Shown here: positions 1 to 9,402 of the stretch, piece by piece
Layout: each line of letters begins with the position of its first letter
How positions within the stretch are numbered: position 1 is the stretch's first letter
NCBI GenBank assembly: GCA_045634365.1
Contig: JAZRAC010000032.1
Location: forward strand, 89,303 to 153,302
From: HGM04593 sp045634365
GTDB lineage: Bacteria; Bacteroidota; Bacteroidia; Bacteroidales; Bacteroidaceae
Direction of reading: 5' to 3'
DNA length: 64,000 bases
The notes under the pieces: model-generated
What the model was told of the DNA's origin: nothing
The model's input: only the letters and a program-made list of their open reading frames with translations
Databases searched by the model: none
Made by a program: the position numbers and the translations under genes

Positions 1-68
1 ACCACGCCTTGAAAATCGAGCTCATAGTCGCGCACACTCATCGTGCAGGTGAAGGCATACTCTTTCAT
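1..68 (-). CDS. acyl-CoA thioesterase (hotdog fold), 5' end only
   Basis: Partial gene running off the left edge; only about the first 22 codons are visible, starting at the ATG whose A is base 68. The N-terminus contains VRDYELDFQG, which matches the start of the YbgC/4-hydroxybenzoyl-CoA thioesterase-like proteins of Bacteroidota (usually VRDYE-DLQGIVNNA). Members hydrolyse short or medium acyl-CoA thioesters in the cytoplasm. The family call rests on this short motif alone. It is divergent from mfd. A TATATTTG -7 element (complement of 151-158) could drive it. Confidence 0.5.
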   Translation of the reverse strand, partial: MKEYAFTCTMSVRDYELDFQGV

Positions 69-253
69 ACATTTTTCTTTAAAATAACAAATGCAACAAT
101 GCGAAAGTAGTCACTCCCGACGAGTGCAGCCTATTTTCGCCCCAATGGGGCAAATATACAACAAATTTGTCGTTGTTGGCGACATTTTAATTGTTATTGA
201 ACAAAATAGCATTAAAAAACATATTATTCGGCCATAAAAACCGATATTTTAAG

Positions 254-261
254 TACATTTG
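254..261 (+). promoter_or_regulatory. probable -7 element of the mfd promoter
   Basis: TACATTTG matches the Bacteroidota -7 consensus TAnnTTTG. The -33 box is poor (TTCG at 227-230, spacing slightly long). It lies inside the longest possible mfd frame, so it supports translation starting downstream at 347. Confidence 0.45.
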
Positions 262-346
262 CAACAAACGAAAGAAACATTATGCGGGAAACGTGGGAAA
301 ACCTCGATTTTCGCAAAATTGCTATGTGGCAATATTGGGAAACTAT

Positions 347-3300
347 ATGACAACAAAAGAGATACAACAATTATATTCGTCGCACCCGGGAGTGGAGGCT
401 CTTATGCGTTTGCGCGAGGAGGGAGGGAAAAAACGCGTGAACCTCGAAGGGCTCACAGGCAGCGCCGCGGCAATGGTTGTGTGCGGACTGAAAGAGCGTG
501 CGCCCGAGCAGACTTTTCTTGTGGTGATGAACGACGCCGACGAGGCGGGATATTTCTACCACGACATAATGCAGATGTGCGGCGATACAAACACACTCTT
601 CTTTCCCTCGTCATTCCGCCGAGCATTGAAATATGGGCAGGAGGACGATGCCAACCGCATTCTGCGCACCGAGGTAATGAGCCGCCTCACCGGCCGCAAG
701 CGTGGCGAGGGACTCACAATAATCACTCACCCCGACGCTATTGCCGAAAAAGTTGCCTCGCAAAGTGACCTCGAAAATAGAACGCTGAATATATCCGCAG
801 GCGATATTTGGGAACGCGAGAAGATTGAAAAGAGACTCGCAGGGCTGGGCTTTAAAGAGGTTACATACGTTTACGAGCCGGGGGAATTTGCCGTGCGCGG
901 CAGCATCATCGACATTTTCTCATTCTCGTCGGAATACCCCTATCGCATAGACTTCTTCGGCAACGAGGTTGAGAGCATAAGAACATTTGAGGTTGAGAGC
1001 CAGCTGTCGCGAGAGCGATGCGGGGAGGCAACCATCGTGCCCAAGATTACCGGCAAAGAGAGCGTGGCAATAACCACTTTTCTGCCAAAAAACGCCATAC
1101 TCGTAACCAAAGACCTTGAATTTGTAAAAGGGTGCCTCGACAAGCTGAACAACGAGGGCTTCTCGTTGCAGGCCAAGCTGTCGGAGAGTGAACTTCCGCA
1201 GATGCCCGACCTTATGACCGCCGCCGAGTTTGAGAGTTACGCCCGCAGCGTGAAGCATTGGGAACTGCGCACCACAGCCAACGCCACGGGCACAAAAGTT
1301 AAATTTGAAACTACGCCGCAACCACTCTTTCACAAGGACTTCGACCTTGTGAGCAGCACGCTGGGCGACTATATAAAAAAGGGATACAGGCTCGCACTGC
1401 TCACCGACGACCCGCATCAGGCAGAAAGGCTAAAAGCAATATTCGAGGAGAGGGGCGACAATATTCCCTTTACCCCTGTGGAAAAGACCATTCACGAGGG
1501 CTTCTGCGACAACACCTTGCGCACGGCACTCTTCACCGACCACCAGTTGTTCGGCCGTTTCCACAACTTCCGCCTGCGTAGCGAGAGGGCACGCAACGGT
1601 AAGGTGGCACTCACGCTGAAAGAGCTTAAAGAGTTTGGCACAGGCGACTACATTGTGCACATCGACCACGGAATAGGGCGCTTCGGCGGCCTTGTGCGCA
1701 TTCCCACAGCCAATGGCGGCGTTCAAGAGGCTATAAAACTCATTTACAAGAACGACGACATTGTGTTTGTATCCATTCACAATCTGCACAAAATATCGAA
1801 ATACCGCGGAAAGGAGGGTGACGCACCCACTGTGAGCAAGCTGGGCACAGGCGCGTGGGAGCGTATGAAGGAGCGCACAAAGAAGAAGATAAAAGATATT
1901 GCACGCGACCTTATAAAACTCTATTCGCAACGCTACAAGGAGAAGGGGTTTGCCTTCTCGCCCGACAGCTATCTGCAAACGGAATTAGAGGCGAGCTTCA
2001 TTTACGAAGATACCCCCGACCAGCTGAAAGCAACCAACGAAGTAAAGAGAGATATGGAGCGCGGGCGACCTATGGACCGCCTCATCTGCGGCGACGTAGG
2101 ATTCGGGAAAACAGAAGTTGCAATAAGGGCCGCTTTTAAGGCAGCTACCGACGGCAAGCAGGTTGCCGTGCTTGTGCCCACCACCGTGCTTGCCTATCAG
2201 CACTATCTCACCTTCAAGGAGCGATTAAAGGAGTTTCCCTGCAACGTACAATATTTGAGCCGCGCCCGCAGCGGAGCAACCACCAAAAAGGTGCTCGAAG
2301 AGATTAAAGAGGGCAAGGTGGATATTGTGATAGGCACGCACCGACTCACCGGCAAAGATGTGCAATTCAAGGATTTAGGGCTGCTCATAATTGACGAGGA
2401 GCAAAAATTCGGCGTTGCGGTAAAAGAGAAATTGCGCCGGTTCAAAGTAAATGTCGACACGCTCACAATGACCGCCACCCCCATTCCCCGAACCCTGCAA
2501 TTTTCCATTATGGGGGCGCGCGACCTCTCTATGATACAGACTCCGCCGCCCAATCGCTACCCCATTCACACAGAAATTCAAACATTCGATGCCGATGTAA
2601 TAAAGGAGGCGATAAACTTTGAATTGAGCCGCAACGGGCAGGTATTTTTCATTAACAACCGCATATCCAATATGCGCGAGCTTGAAAATATGATTAAGCG
2701 AGCCGTGCCCGATGCGCGAGTGTGCACGGGACACGGACAGATGGAGCCCGCCGAGCTTGAAAAGGTACTTTACGCCTTCATCAACCACGATTACGATGTA
2801 CTTATTGCCACCTCCATTGTGGAAAATGGCATTGACATTCCCAATGTGAATACCATTATAATAAACCAAGCGCAGCATTTTGGATTGAGCGACCTTCACC
2901 AGATGCGCGGGCGTGTGGGACGCGGGAAGCGCAAGGCCTTCTGCTATCTGCTCACGCCGCCACGAGAATACCTCACCACCGATGCGCGCCGCCGCCTCGA
3001 AGCGATAGAGAGTTTCAGCGAGCTTGGCAGCGGAATGCACATTGCAATGCAGGACCTCGACATACGCGGTGCGGGCAATCTGCTTGGCGCCGAGCAGAGT
3101 GGCTTTATTGCCGACCTTGGCTATGAGACCTACCAAAAAATTCTTGCCGAGGCTGTGCTCGAACTTAAAGAGGATGAATTCTCCGACATTCTCACCGAGG
3201 AAGAAAATACCGACGGCAGCTTCTTTGCAAAGGAGTGCTTCGTAGAGAGCGACCTTGAACTGCTGCTGCCGGCCGTATATGTGCCCGACAGCAACGAGCG

Positions 3301-3697
3301 CATTCTGCTCTACCGTGAGCTCGACTCGCTCACCGGCGAAAAAGAGATACAGGCGTTCCGCACAAGGCTCAAAGACCGCTTCGGCGACATTCCCAACGAG
3401 GCCGAAGAACTTATGAAAATGGTGAGCCTGCGACACAAGGCACAGGAGCTTAATATTGAGAAGATTTATCTGAAAGGAGGCCGTATGAACATCTTTTTTG
3501 TCGACGGCAAGAACCGCAAATTCTACGACAGCGAGCAATTTGGCCGCATACTCACCTACGTGCACACAAGCCCTTTCAACTGCCAAGTGAAGGAGGCCGA
3601 CGGCCGATGCATAATTGCCGTCGGCAATGTAAAGAATGTGGAAACAGCACTCGCATTCATCGATGAGGTGCAACGAGCGGTAAAAATAGGTTTTTAA
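347..3697 (+). CDS. mfd: transcription-repair coupling factor Mfd
   Basis: Mfd is a cytoplasmic DNA translocase that displaces stalled RNA polymerase and recruits UvrA to transcribed-strand lesions. The 1116-residue product shows the full architecture: a UvrB-like N-terminal module, an RNA-polymerase interaction domain around the TGDYIVHIDHGIGRF stretch, a superfamily 2 helicase core with Walker A GDVGFGKT (about 582-589) and a DEEQ box (683-686), a second RecA-like domain with the QMRGRVGRG motif, and a C-terminal TRCF domain. An upstream TTG at 191 keeps the frame open. I chose ATG 347 because the extra 52 residues are lysine-rich and unlike Mfd, and because a promoter-like TACATTTG sits at 254-261. 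A peptidase gene follows 58 bp downstream with its own promoter. Confidence 0.95.
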   Translation: MTTKEIQQLYSSHPGVEALMRLREEGGKKRVNLEGLTGSAAAMVVCGLKERAPEQTFLVVMNDADEAGYFYHDIMQMCGDTNTLFFPSSFRRALKYGQEDDANRILRTEVMSRLTGRKRGEGLTIITHPDAIAEKVASQSDLENRTLNISAGDIWEREKIEKRLAGLGFKEVTYVYEPGEFAVRGSIIDIFSFSSEYPYRIDFFGNEVESIRTFEVESQLSRERCGEATIVPKITGKESVAITTFLPKNAILVTKDLEFVKGCLDKLNNEGFSLQAKLSESELPQMPDLMTAAEFESYARSVKHWELRTTANATGTKVKFETTPQPLFHKDFDLVSSTLGDYIKKGYRLALLTDDPHQAERLKAIFEERGDNIPFTPVEKTIHEGFCDNTLRTALFTDHQLFGRFHNFRLRSERARNGKVALTLKELKEFGTGDYIVHIDHGIGRFGGLVRIPTANGGVQEAIKLIYKNDDIVFVSIHNLHKISKYRGKEGDAPTVSKLGTGAWERMKERTKKKIKDIARDLIKLYSQRYKEKGFAFSPDSYLQTELEASFIYEDTPDQLKATNEVKRDMERGRPMDRLICGDVGFGKTEVAIRAAFKAATDGKQVAVLVPTTVLAYQHYLTFKERLKEFPCNVQYLSRARSGATTKKVLEEIKEGKVDIVIGTHRLTGKDVQFKDLGLLIIDEEQKFGVAVKEKLRRFKVNVDTLTMTATPIPRTLQFSIMGARDLSMIQTPPPNRYPIHTEIQTFDADVIKEAINFELSRNGQVFFINNRISNMRELENMIKRAVPDARVCTGHGQMEPAELEKVLYAFINHDYDVLIATSIVENGIDIPNVNTIIINQAQHFGLSDLHQMRGRVGRGKRKAFCYLLTPPREYLTTDARRRLEAIESFSELGSGMHIAMQDLDIRGAGNLLGAEQSGFIADLGYETYQKILAEAVLELKEDEFSDILTEEENTDGSFFAKECFVESDLELLLPAVYVPDSNERILLYRELDSLTGEKEIQAFRTRLKDRFGDIPNEAEELMKMVSLRHKAQELNIEKIYLKGGRMNIFFVDGKNRKFYDSEQFGRILTYVHTSPFNCQVKEADGRCIIAVGNVKNVETALAFIDEVQRAVKIGF

Positions 3698-3704
3698 CAA
3701 GAAA

Positions 3705-3735
3705 TTGCTTAAATTTAAAATTTATACTATATTCG
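3705..3735 (+). promoter_or_regulatory. promoter of the C1 peptidase gene
   Basis: TTG at 3705-3707, a 20-bp spacer, then TATATTCG at 3728-3735. This is the Bacteroidota promoter layout with a TAnnTTCG variant of the -7 box. The start codon follows 20 bp downstream. Confidence 0.55.
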
Positions 3736-3755
3736 CCCAAACAAAATAAAAACAG

Positions 3756-5162
3756 ATGAAACAGATTAAAATCGCATCACTGCTCGCGGCAGTCATAATC
3801 GCCGGCGGAGCAAACGCACAGAGTGCGGCAGGAGGCATCGACAAGGCGATGCTCGACGAAATAAGCGCAAGTTACAAACCCACAAGCACCGAAAAGGCCT
3901 TGCAGAATATAATGCTTGCCAACCCCATAAAAACTCTCTCGGTGAACCAAGAGAATTTGGGAGAGATTGATGCATATTTCAGCAACAGCGTCGAGTCGAA
4001 AGGAATCACCGACCAAGAATCGTCGGGCCGTTGCTGGCTTTTCACGGGAATGAATGTGCTGCGTGCCAAAATGATTGCCGAACAGAAACTCGACGGCTTT
4101 GAATTTTCGCAGATTTACAACTTCTTCTGGGACCAGCTGGAAAAATCCAATATGTTCCTGCAAGGCATTATCGACACACGCAAAAAACCGCAGGACGACC
4201 GTATGGTTGAGTGGCTCTTCAAGAACCCGTTGAGCGACGGCGGCACATTCACCGGCGTTGCCGACCTTATTGCAAAATATGGCATTGTGCCCAAAGATGC
4301 TATGCGCGAAACATACACAAGCAACCACACAGATGCATTTAATTCGTTGCTCAAAAGAAAGTTGCGCGAATTTGGCGTACGCCTGCGCGACGCTGCGGCA
4401 AAAGGTGCAAAAGAGAAGGAGCTTGCCACAATGAAGAGAGAGCAGTTGAAGGTTGTATACAAAATGCTGGCACAGGTGTACGGCGTTCCCCCCACCGAAT
4501 TTGAATGGGCACCCAAGGACGCCAACGGCAAATACCGCGAGGCTCCGCAAAAATATACCCCCAAGAGCTTCTACGACAAGTTCATAGGCATAGACCTGCA
4601 AAATGACTTTGTGATGCTGATGAACGACCCCACACGCCCCTATTGGAAAAGCTACGAGATTGACCAGGACCGCCACGCATACGATGGGCACAATTGGCTC
4701 TATGTGAACCTGCCTCTCGACGAGATTAAGCAGATGGCTATTGCCTCGATAAAGGACAGCACAATGATGTACTTCTCGTGCGATGTTGGCAAATTCCTCG
4801 ACAGCAAGCGCGGCACGCTCGACATTGACAACTACAACTACGGCGAGCTTTTCGGCATTGAATTTACGATGGACAAGCGCGAAAGAGTGATGACATACGA
4901 CAGCGGTTCGTCGCACGCAATGACACTGAAAGCCGTGGACATCGACGCCAACGGAAAGACCGTAAAATGGCAGGTAGAGAACAGCTGGGGCGCAACCAAC
5001 GGCTATAAAGGTACCCTGATAATGACCGACGAGTGGTTCGACGAATATATGTTCCGCTTGGTGGTAAACAAGAAATACGCACCCGAAAAAGTGCTTAAAG
5101 TATTGGAGGAGAAGCCCACAATGCTCCCTGCGTGGGACCCTATGTTCGCTCCCGAAGAGTAG
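3756..5162 (+). CDS. pepC: exported C1B-family cysteine peptidase (aminopeptidase C/bleomycin hydrolase-like)
   Basis: Papain-like peptidase of the bleomycin hydrolase/PepC family, which trims N-terminal residues from peptides. The triad is visible: Cys93 in SSGRCWLF with the preceding Gln of the oxyanion hole, His387 in SSHAMTLK and Asn409 in VENSWG. The first 22 residues form a signal peptide ending ANAQ. The protein therefore probably works in the periplasm, unlike the cytoplasmic PepC of Gram-positive bacteria. At 468 residues the length is normal for the family. It has its own promoter and a strong terminator, so it appears monocistronic. The family is certain; the substrate is not. Confidence 0.88.
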   Translation: MKQIKIASLLAAVIIAGGANAQSAAGGIDKAMLDEISASYKPTSTEKALQNIMLANPIKTLSVNQENLGEIDAYFSNSVESKGITDQESSGRCWLFTGMNVLRAKMIAEQKLDGFEFSQIYNFFWDQLEKSNMFLQGIIDTRKKPQDDRMVEWLFKNPLSDGGTFTGVADLIAKYGIVPKDAMRETYTSNHTDAFNSLLKRKLREFGVRLRDAAAKGAKEKELATMKREQLKVVYKMLAQVYGVPPTEFEWAPKDANGKYREAPQKYTPKSFYDKFIGIDLQNDFVMLMNDPTRPYWKSYEIDQDRHAYDGHNWLYVNLPLDEIKQMAIASIKDSTMMYFSCDVGKFLDSKRGTLDIDNYNYGELFGIEFTMDKRERVMTYDSGSSHAMTLKAVDIDANGKTVKWQVENSWGATNGYKGTLIMTDEWFDEYMFRLVVNKKYAPEKVLKVLEEKPTMLPAWDPMFAPEE

Positions 5163-5183
5163 TAAGAATTTATACACCCCTCC

Positions 5184-5221
5184 ACAATCCCGCGTTTTTC
5201 AAGCGCGGGATTGTCTTTTTT
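5184..5221 (+). terminator. Rho-independent terminator after the peptidase gene
   Basis: Perfect 11-bp stem (ACAATCCCGCG at 5184-5194, its complement at 5204-5214) with a 9-nt loop, followed by CTTTTTT. It isolates the upstream genes from the dcw cluster. Confidence 0.9.
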
Positions 5222-5360
5222 ATACCCCTGTGATAGATTTTCACCCTCGCGTCACTCAATAAAAAACATAGCTACACACTCCACTCGCTGGCCTCCTGAC
5301 AAAGAGTTTATTTTCAGCAAAATAGAGCTATCAACAACCTGTTGAAAACTTTGCAAAAAA

Positions 5361-5368
5361 TAATTTTG
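5361..5368 (+). promoter_or_regulatory. -7 element of the dcw cluster promoter
   Basis: TAATTTTG fits TAnnTTTG exactly. A weak TTG (5342-5344) stands in for the -33 box with a 16-bp gap. It lies 69 bp before mraZ, and the predicted transcript start falls at about 5375. Confidence 0.5.
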
Positions 5369-5376
5369 CTTTTATA

Positions 5377-5402
5377 GTGGGGAATTGTGGGGAATTGTGT
5401 AA
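5377..5402 (+). promoter_or_regulatory. probable MraZ operator: direct repeats GTGGGG, 10-bp period
   Basis: GTGGGG occurs at 5377-5382 and 5387-5392, and a decayed copy GTGTAA at 5397-5402. The two intact copies share AATT between them, giving TGGGG-N5-TGGGG. MraZ of E. coli binds TGGGN repeats spaced by 5 nt to repress its own operon. Here the repeats overlap the expected transcript start, which fits autorepression. Confidence 0.65.
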
Positions 5403-5436
5403 TTTTGAACCGAACTATATAGATTAGCAGAAAAAT

Positions 5437-5898
5437 ATGCGTTTCATTGGTAACATAGAGGCAAAGACCGACAGCAAAGGCAGAGTGTTCCTGCCCGCCT
5501 GTTTCCGCCGTACGTTGCAAGCAGGAGCTTGCGACACGGTGATGCTGCGAAAGGATGTTTACCAAGATTGCCTTGTGCTCTACCCCATCGACAGCTGGAA
5601 CGAGCAGTTGAACCTGTTGCGCAGCCGCCTCGACAAATGGAACGCCAAGCACCAGATGATTTTCCGCCAATTTGTGGCAGATGTTGAGGAGCTGCGCATC
5701 GACAGCAACGGCCGCATACTGCTGCCCAAAAGATATTTACAGATGGCAGCCATTGAGCAGGAGGTGCGCTTCATAGGAATGGACGACACTATTGAAATTT
5801 GGGCAAAAGAGAAACTCGAAAAGCCGTTTATGAGCCCCGAGGAGTTCAGCCGCGAGCTTGAACAGATAATGACAACAGAGAAAGGAGGTACACTATGA
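5437..5898 (+). CDS. mraZ: transcriptional regulator MraZ
   Basis: First gene of the dcw cluster; a DNA-binding repressor of that operon. The 153-residue protein has two SpoVT-AbrB-like swapped-hairpin modules, each with a D-S-x-G-R core (about residues 12-16, followed by VFLP, and 89-93, followed by ILLP). This is the diagnostic internal duplication of MraZ. GTGGGG repeats upstream of the gene are the likely binding site. The stop codon overlaps the start of rsmH (ATGA), indicating translational coupling. Confidence 0.93.
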   Translation: MRFIGNIEAKTDSKGRVFLPACFRRTLQAGACDTVMLRKDVYQDCLVLYPIDSWNEQLNLLRSRLDKWNAKHQMIFRQFVADVEELRIDSNGRILLPKRYLQMAAIEQEVRFIGMDDTIEIWAKEKLEKPFMSPEEFSRELEQIMTTEKGGTL

Positions 5899-6806
5899 GC
5901 GAAGAGCTTGTTTACCACACGCCGGTGATGCTCAAAGAGAGTGTCGACGGAATGCGCGTCGCAAAGAGTGATATTTGCGTGGATGTTACCTTTGGTGGTG
6001 GCGGGCACTCGCGCGAAATTCTCTCGCGATTGGGCGCAAAGGGACACCTTTACAGTTTCGACCAAGATGAGGACGCCGAAAAGAATGCTCCCTGCGACAA
6101 ACGCTTCACATTCGTGCGCGGGAATTTCCGTTTCCTCTACAATTTTCTGCGTTACCACGATGCAACGGAGATTGACGCCCTGCTTGCCGACCTTGGAGTA
6201 TCGGGGCACCACTTCGACGATGAGACGCGCGGTTTTTCGTTCCGCTTCGACGCACAACTGGATATGCGTATGAACAAACGCGGAGGCGACACTGCCGCCG
6301 ACCTTCTGAACAACGCCACCGAAGAGGAGCTTGCAAAAATATTCAAGCTCTATGGCGAGCTTAATTGCGCCCGCAAGCTGGCAAGCGCAATTGTAAAGAA
6401 GAGGGCGACAAAACCGTTCCGTATGGTGAGCGACCTTATAGAGGTATCAAAGCCCTTCTGCCCGCCGCAGCGCGAGAAAAAAGAGCTTGCAAAAATATTT
6501 CAGGCACTGCGCATAGAGATTAACCAAGAAATGGAGGCGTTGAAAGAGATGTTGCAACAGGCCGGCGAGGTACTTAAACCCGGTGGACGGCTGGTTGTAA
6601 TCACCTACCACTCGCTCGAAGACCGCTTGGTGAAGAATTTTATGAAGAGCGGCAATATAGAGGGAGTGGTTGAAAAAGACTTTTTCGGGCGCGTAACATC
6701 GCCATTCGAAATGCAGAAGGTGATAATCCCCACTACCGAAGAGCAAGAGCGCAACCCCCGCTCGCGCAGTGCAAAATTAAGAATAGCAATAAAAAAAGAG
6801 GAATAA
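5895..6806 (+). CDS. rsmH: 16S rRNA (cytosine1402-N4)-methyltransferase RsmH
   Basis: S-adenosylmethionine-dependent enzyme that methylates N4 of C1402 in 16S rRNA, fine-tuning the ribosomal P site. The 303-residue sequence shows the N-terminal HTPVML motif, the glycine-rich SAM loop DVTFGGGGHS and the C-terminal block with TYHSLEDRLVK and NPRSRSAKLR, all typical of MraW/RsmH. It starts inside the stop codon of mraZ and ends 4 bp before the FtsL-like gene. Confidence 0.95.
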   Translation: MSEELVYHTPVMLKESVDGMRVAKSDICVDVTFGGGGHSREILSRLGAKGHLYSFDQDEDAEKNAPCDKRFTFVRGNFRFLYNFLRYHDATEIDALLADLGVSGHHFDDETRGFSFRFDAQLDMRMNKRGGDTAADLLNNATEEELAKIFKLYGELNCARKLASAIVKKRATKPFRMVSDLIEVSKPFCPPQREKKELAKIFQALRIEINQEMEALKEMLQQAGEVLKPGGRLVVITYHSLEDRLVKNFMKSGNIEGVVEKDFFGRVTSPFEMQKVIIPTTEEQERNPRSRSAKLRIAIKKEE

Positions 6807-6810
6807 GAAT

Positions 6811-7149
6811 ATGAGCGAAACAGTGAACAAGAAAAAGAAGAAGGGCAACTTTTTAGGGTTGCTGTTCGGTGGACGTTTCCTCAACAGCGAACTATTCCTG
6901 AACAATGCTCTTCTGCTGGGAATGATTGTTATTTACGCATTCATCTATGTGAGCAACAGATACGCCTTCCTGCAAGAGGTACGGGAGATTGAACGGCTGA
7001 AAAAGGAGAGGCTCGACCTTCGATACGACCTACTCACCGTTCAAAGTGAATTTTCGGAAAAAAGCCGACAATCGCACATTGAAAAATATATACAAGAGAA
7101 CAACAGCGAACTAAAAACAGCGACACAACCACCATATTCAATAGATTAA
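6811..7149 (+). CDS. ftsL: FtsL-like cell division protein
   Basis: Small bitopic protein of 112 residues. It has a basic cytoplasmic N-terminus (NKKKKKG), one membrane segment (about 31-48) and a periplasmic heptad-rich coiled coil (REIERLKKERLDLRYDL). FtsL links FtsQ to the FtsW-FtsI septal synthase. The primary sequence is poorly conserved in this family, so the call relies on size, topology and position between rsmH and ftsI. Confidence 0.8.
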   Translation: MSETVNKKKKKGNFLGLLFGGRFLNSELFLNNALLLGMIVIYAFIYVSNRYAFLQEVREIERLKKERLDLRYDLLTVQSEFSEKSRQSHIEKYIQENNSELKTATQPPYSID

Positions 7150-7164
7150 CACCCACCAGACTAT

Positions 7165-9396
7165 ATGTTCCATTTTAGAAAAGACATTATATTCCGTTTC
7201 AACCTGCTCGTGCTGCTCATATTCGGCATTTGGGGAGGAGTAATTATCACAAAGGCCGGCTTTGTGATGTTCAAGGAGCGCGATTTTTGGAACGAAATTA
7301 GAGAGCGTGGGCTGAAATACAATGTAAAAATCCCCGCGAAGCGTGGCAACATTCTGAGCGACAATGGGGAGATTATGGTGAGCAGCCTCATCAAATATAG
7401 AATTTTCATAGACTTTGATTACACCGACCCCAACAGCAAAAGAACAGAAAAGAGGGTGAGAGAAAGAAAAGACTCTATATGGAATGCCGATGTTGCCAAG
7501 CTGTCGCAAGGGCTTGCACAAATTCTGCCCTATTGGAGCGCAGGAACCTTTGAAGCACATTTGAGAAAGGGATTGGAACTGAACCGCAACAGAAAGGCCG
7601 GACGCAGAAAATACCCCCTGTGCCCGGGACCCCTATATGTAAATTATTCACAATATAAGGAGATTAAAAAACTCCCCATAATGTCGCTCTCATCGGCCTA
7701 TTCGGGACTTATAGCAACAGAATTCATCGACCGCAAAAAGATATTCGGCTCATTGGCAAAAAGCACATTGGGCGATATTATGACAAGCGAAGGGCGAGGC
7801 GGCAAGAAGGTTAATGTAAGCTTCGGCATTGAGAATAAGTACGACTCCCTGCTGCGCGGAAAGGATGGAGTGGGAAGAAAAGAAAAATCGAATCTGAAAA
7901 TAGATATTCCTGCAAGAAACGGAGTGGATGTTCAGACAACACTCAATATAGAGATGCAGGATATATGCGAGAAGGCTTTGCGAAGCAGACTCGTGGAATT
8001 CGACGCCCTCTCGGGGTGGGCTATACTTTTGGAGGCAGGCAGCGGAGATATAAAAGCCATAGTAAACCTCACAAAGGCAGACAAGGGAGTCTATATAGAG
8101 ACCAATGAACAGACAGAATATAGCCAAACGGCCAACCACGCCTTGTGCAACCTTATGGAACCGGGCTCCATTTTCAAGACTGTGACTGTTGCAGCCGCGC
8201 TCGAAGAGGGGGTGATAAAGCCAGGCGACTCGGTGCCTCACCACAATGGAGCATACGGCTTTGGCAAAAGAGGAAAGCCCATCGAAGATAGTCGCACTCC
8301 AAAAGCCGGCGATGGGACACACTACACAATAACCGAGGCATTAAAATACTCCTCCAACATTGGAATGGGAGAGATTGTGACCAAGGGCTACAAGAGCAAC
8401 CCGCAAGCATTCACCGACAAGTTGAAAGAGTTTGGCCTGCGCACAAATTTCCACCTTATAACCGACGAGGCCACCCCCTATTACGCTCATCCTGCACAAA
8501 AAAGATGGGCACCCATCGACCTCGTTTCACTATCCTATGGATATTCGTCGATGATGACATCTATAAATATGGTGGCATTCTACAACACCATTGCCAACGG
8601 TGGCGATTTTATGAAGCCACGATTGGTGAAGGCAATCTTAAAGGACGGCGAGGTTATGGAAGAATTCGAGCCTGAGGTTCTTAAAAAGGATGCACTCGAC
8701 GACTCCACCGTGAAGGCACTCACAAGTATGCTTGTGGAGGTTGTAAACGCCAAGGACGGAACAGGCGGCAGCGCAAAGACAACCAATTTCATAGCAGCAG
8801 GAAAGACCGGCACGGCGCGAATAGCAAAGAACGGCACTTACGACTATGCACCAATGGAGCACCTGTTGAGTTTCTGCGGCTTTTTCCCCGCCGACAACCC
8901 GCAATATACCTGCATTGTGCAGATGGTAAACAACAAAAGGCCACACTCGGGAGGTATGACCTCGGGAAAAGTATTCAAGGAGATTGCCGAAAAAGTAATG
9001 GCCAAATACGAAAGACAGCCGATAGAGAGTGGGAAGGATACTATAAACAGCCATCTTCCCGCAATAAAAAACGGCAATCTGAACGCTACAAGCTACCTTC
9101 TCGACGAAATGAACATAAACATTGATTGCGATTATAAAACATCGTACAAAGGCGAGGAACCCGAATGGGGAGTGGTCCAAAAGGATAGCTGCAATATAAA
9201 ATTCAACGATATTGAGACGGATGGCAACACAGTGCCCAATGTCACAGGAATGGGCGCAAAGGATGCTGTATTTCTGATGAAAAAATCGGGGCTTAAAGCA
9301 AGCATCAACGGATACGGGCGCGTAGTGGGGCAAAGCATCAAGGCCGGCACAAAAGCACAAAAAGGTTCACACGTTACACTTACTCTTAAACCATAA
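7165..9396 (+). CDS. ftsI: septal peptidoglycan transpeptidase FtsI (class B PBP) with a C-terminal PASTA domain
   Basis: Class B penicillin-binding protein that crosslinks septal peptidoglycan together with FtsW. After one N-terminal membrane anchor (about 10-30) come the PBP dimerisation domain and the transpeptidase domain. The catalytic motifs are S335-I-F-K338, S396-S-N398 and K547-T-G-T550. One PASTA module occupies roughly the last 55 residues, as in the longer PBP2x-like proteins of Bacteroidota. 743 residues. It lies 15 bp after ftsL and 6 bp before murE. Confidence 0.93.
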   Translation: MFHFRKDIIFRFNLLVLLIFGIWGGVIITKAGFVMFKERDFWNEIRERGLKYNVKIPAKRGNILSDNGEIMVSSLIKYRIFIDFDYTDPNSKRTEKRVRERKDSIWNADVAKLSQGLAQILPYWSAGTFEAHLRKGLELNRNRKAGRRKYPLCPGPLYVNYSQYKEIKKLPIMSLSSAYSGLIATEFIDRKKIFGSLAKSTLGDIMTSEGRGGKKVNVSFGIENKYDSLLRGKDGVGRKEKSNLKIDIPARNGVDVQTTLNIEMQDICEKALRSRLVEFDALSGWAILLEAGSGDIKAIVNLTKADKGVYIETNEQTEYSQTANHALCNLMEPGSIFKTVTVAAALEEGVIKPGDSVPHHNGAYGFGKRGKPIEDSRTPKAGDGTHYTITEALKYSSNIGMGEIVTKGYKSNPQAFTDKLKEFGLRTNFHLITDEATPYYAHPAQKRWAPIDLVSLSYGYSSMMTSINMVAFYNTIANGGDFMKPRLVKAILKDGEVMEEFEPEVLKKDALDDSTVKALTSMLVEVVNAKDGTGGSAKTTNFIAAGKTGTARIAKNGTYDYAPMEHLLSFCGFFPADNPQYTCIVQMVNNKRPHSGGMTSGKVFKEIAEKVMAKYERQPIESGKDTINSHLPAIKNGNLNATSYLLDEMNINIDCDYKTSYKGEEPEWGVVQKDSCNIKFNDIETDGNTVPNVTGMGAKDAVFLMKKSGLKASINGYGRVVGQSIKAGTKAQKGSHVTLTLKP

Positions 9397-9402
9397 ATAT
9401 AT

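Noticed and set aside
2375..3700. 441-codon open frame on the minus strand
   Set aside because: It lies wholly antisense to the conserved mfd gene and its translation (His/Leu/Val-rich, no domain pattern) is what codon bias on the other strand produces.
3777..5177. 466-codon open frame antisense to the C1 peptidase
   Set aside because: The peptidase has intact catalytic residues and a signal peptide; the antisense frame has no recognisable feature.
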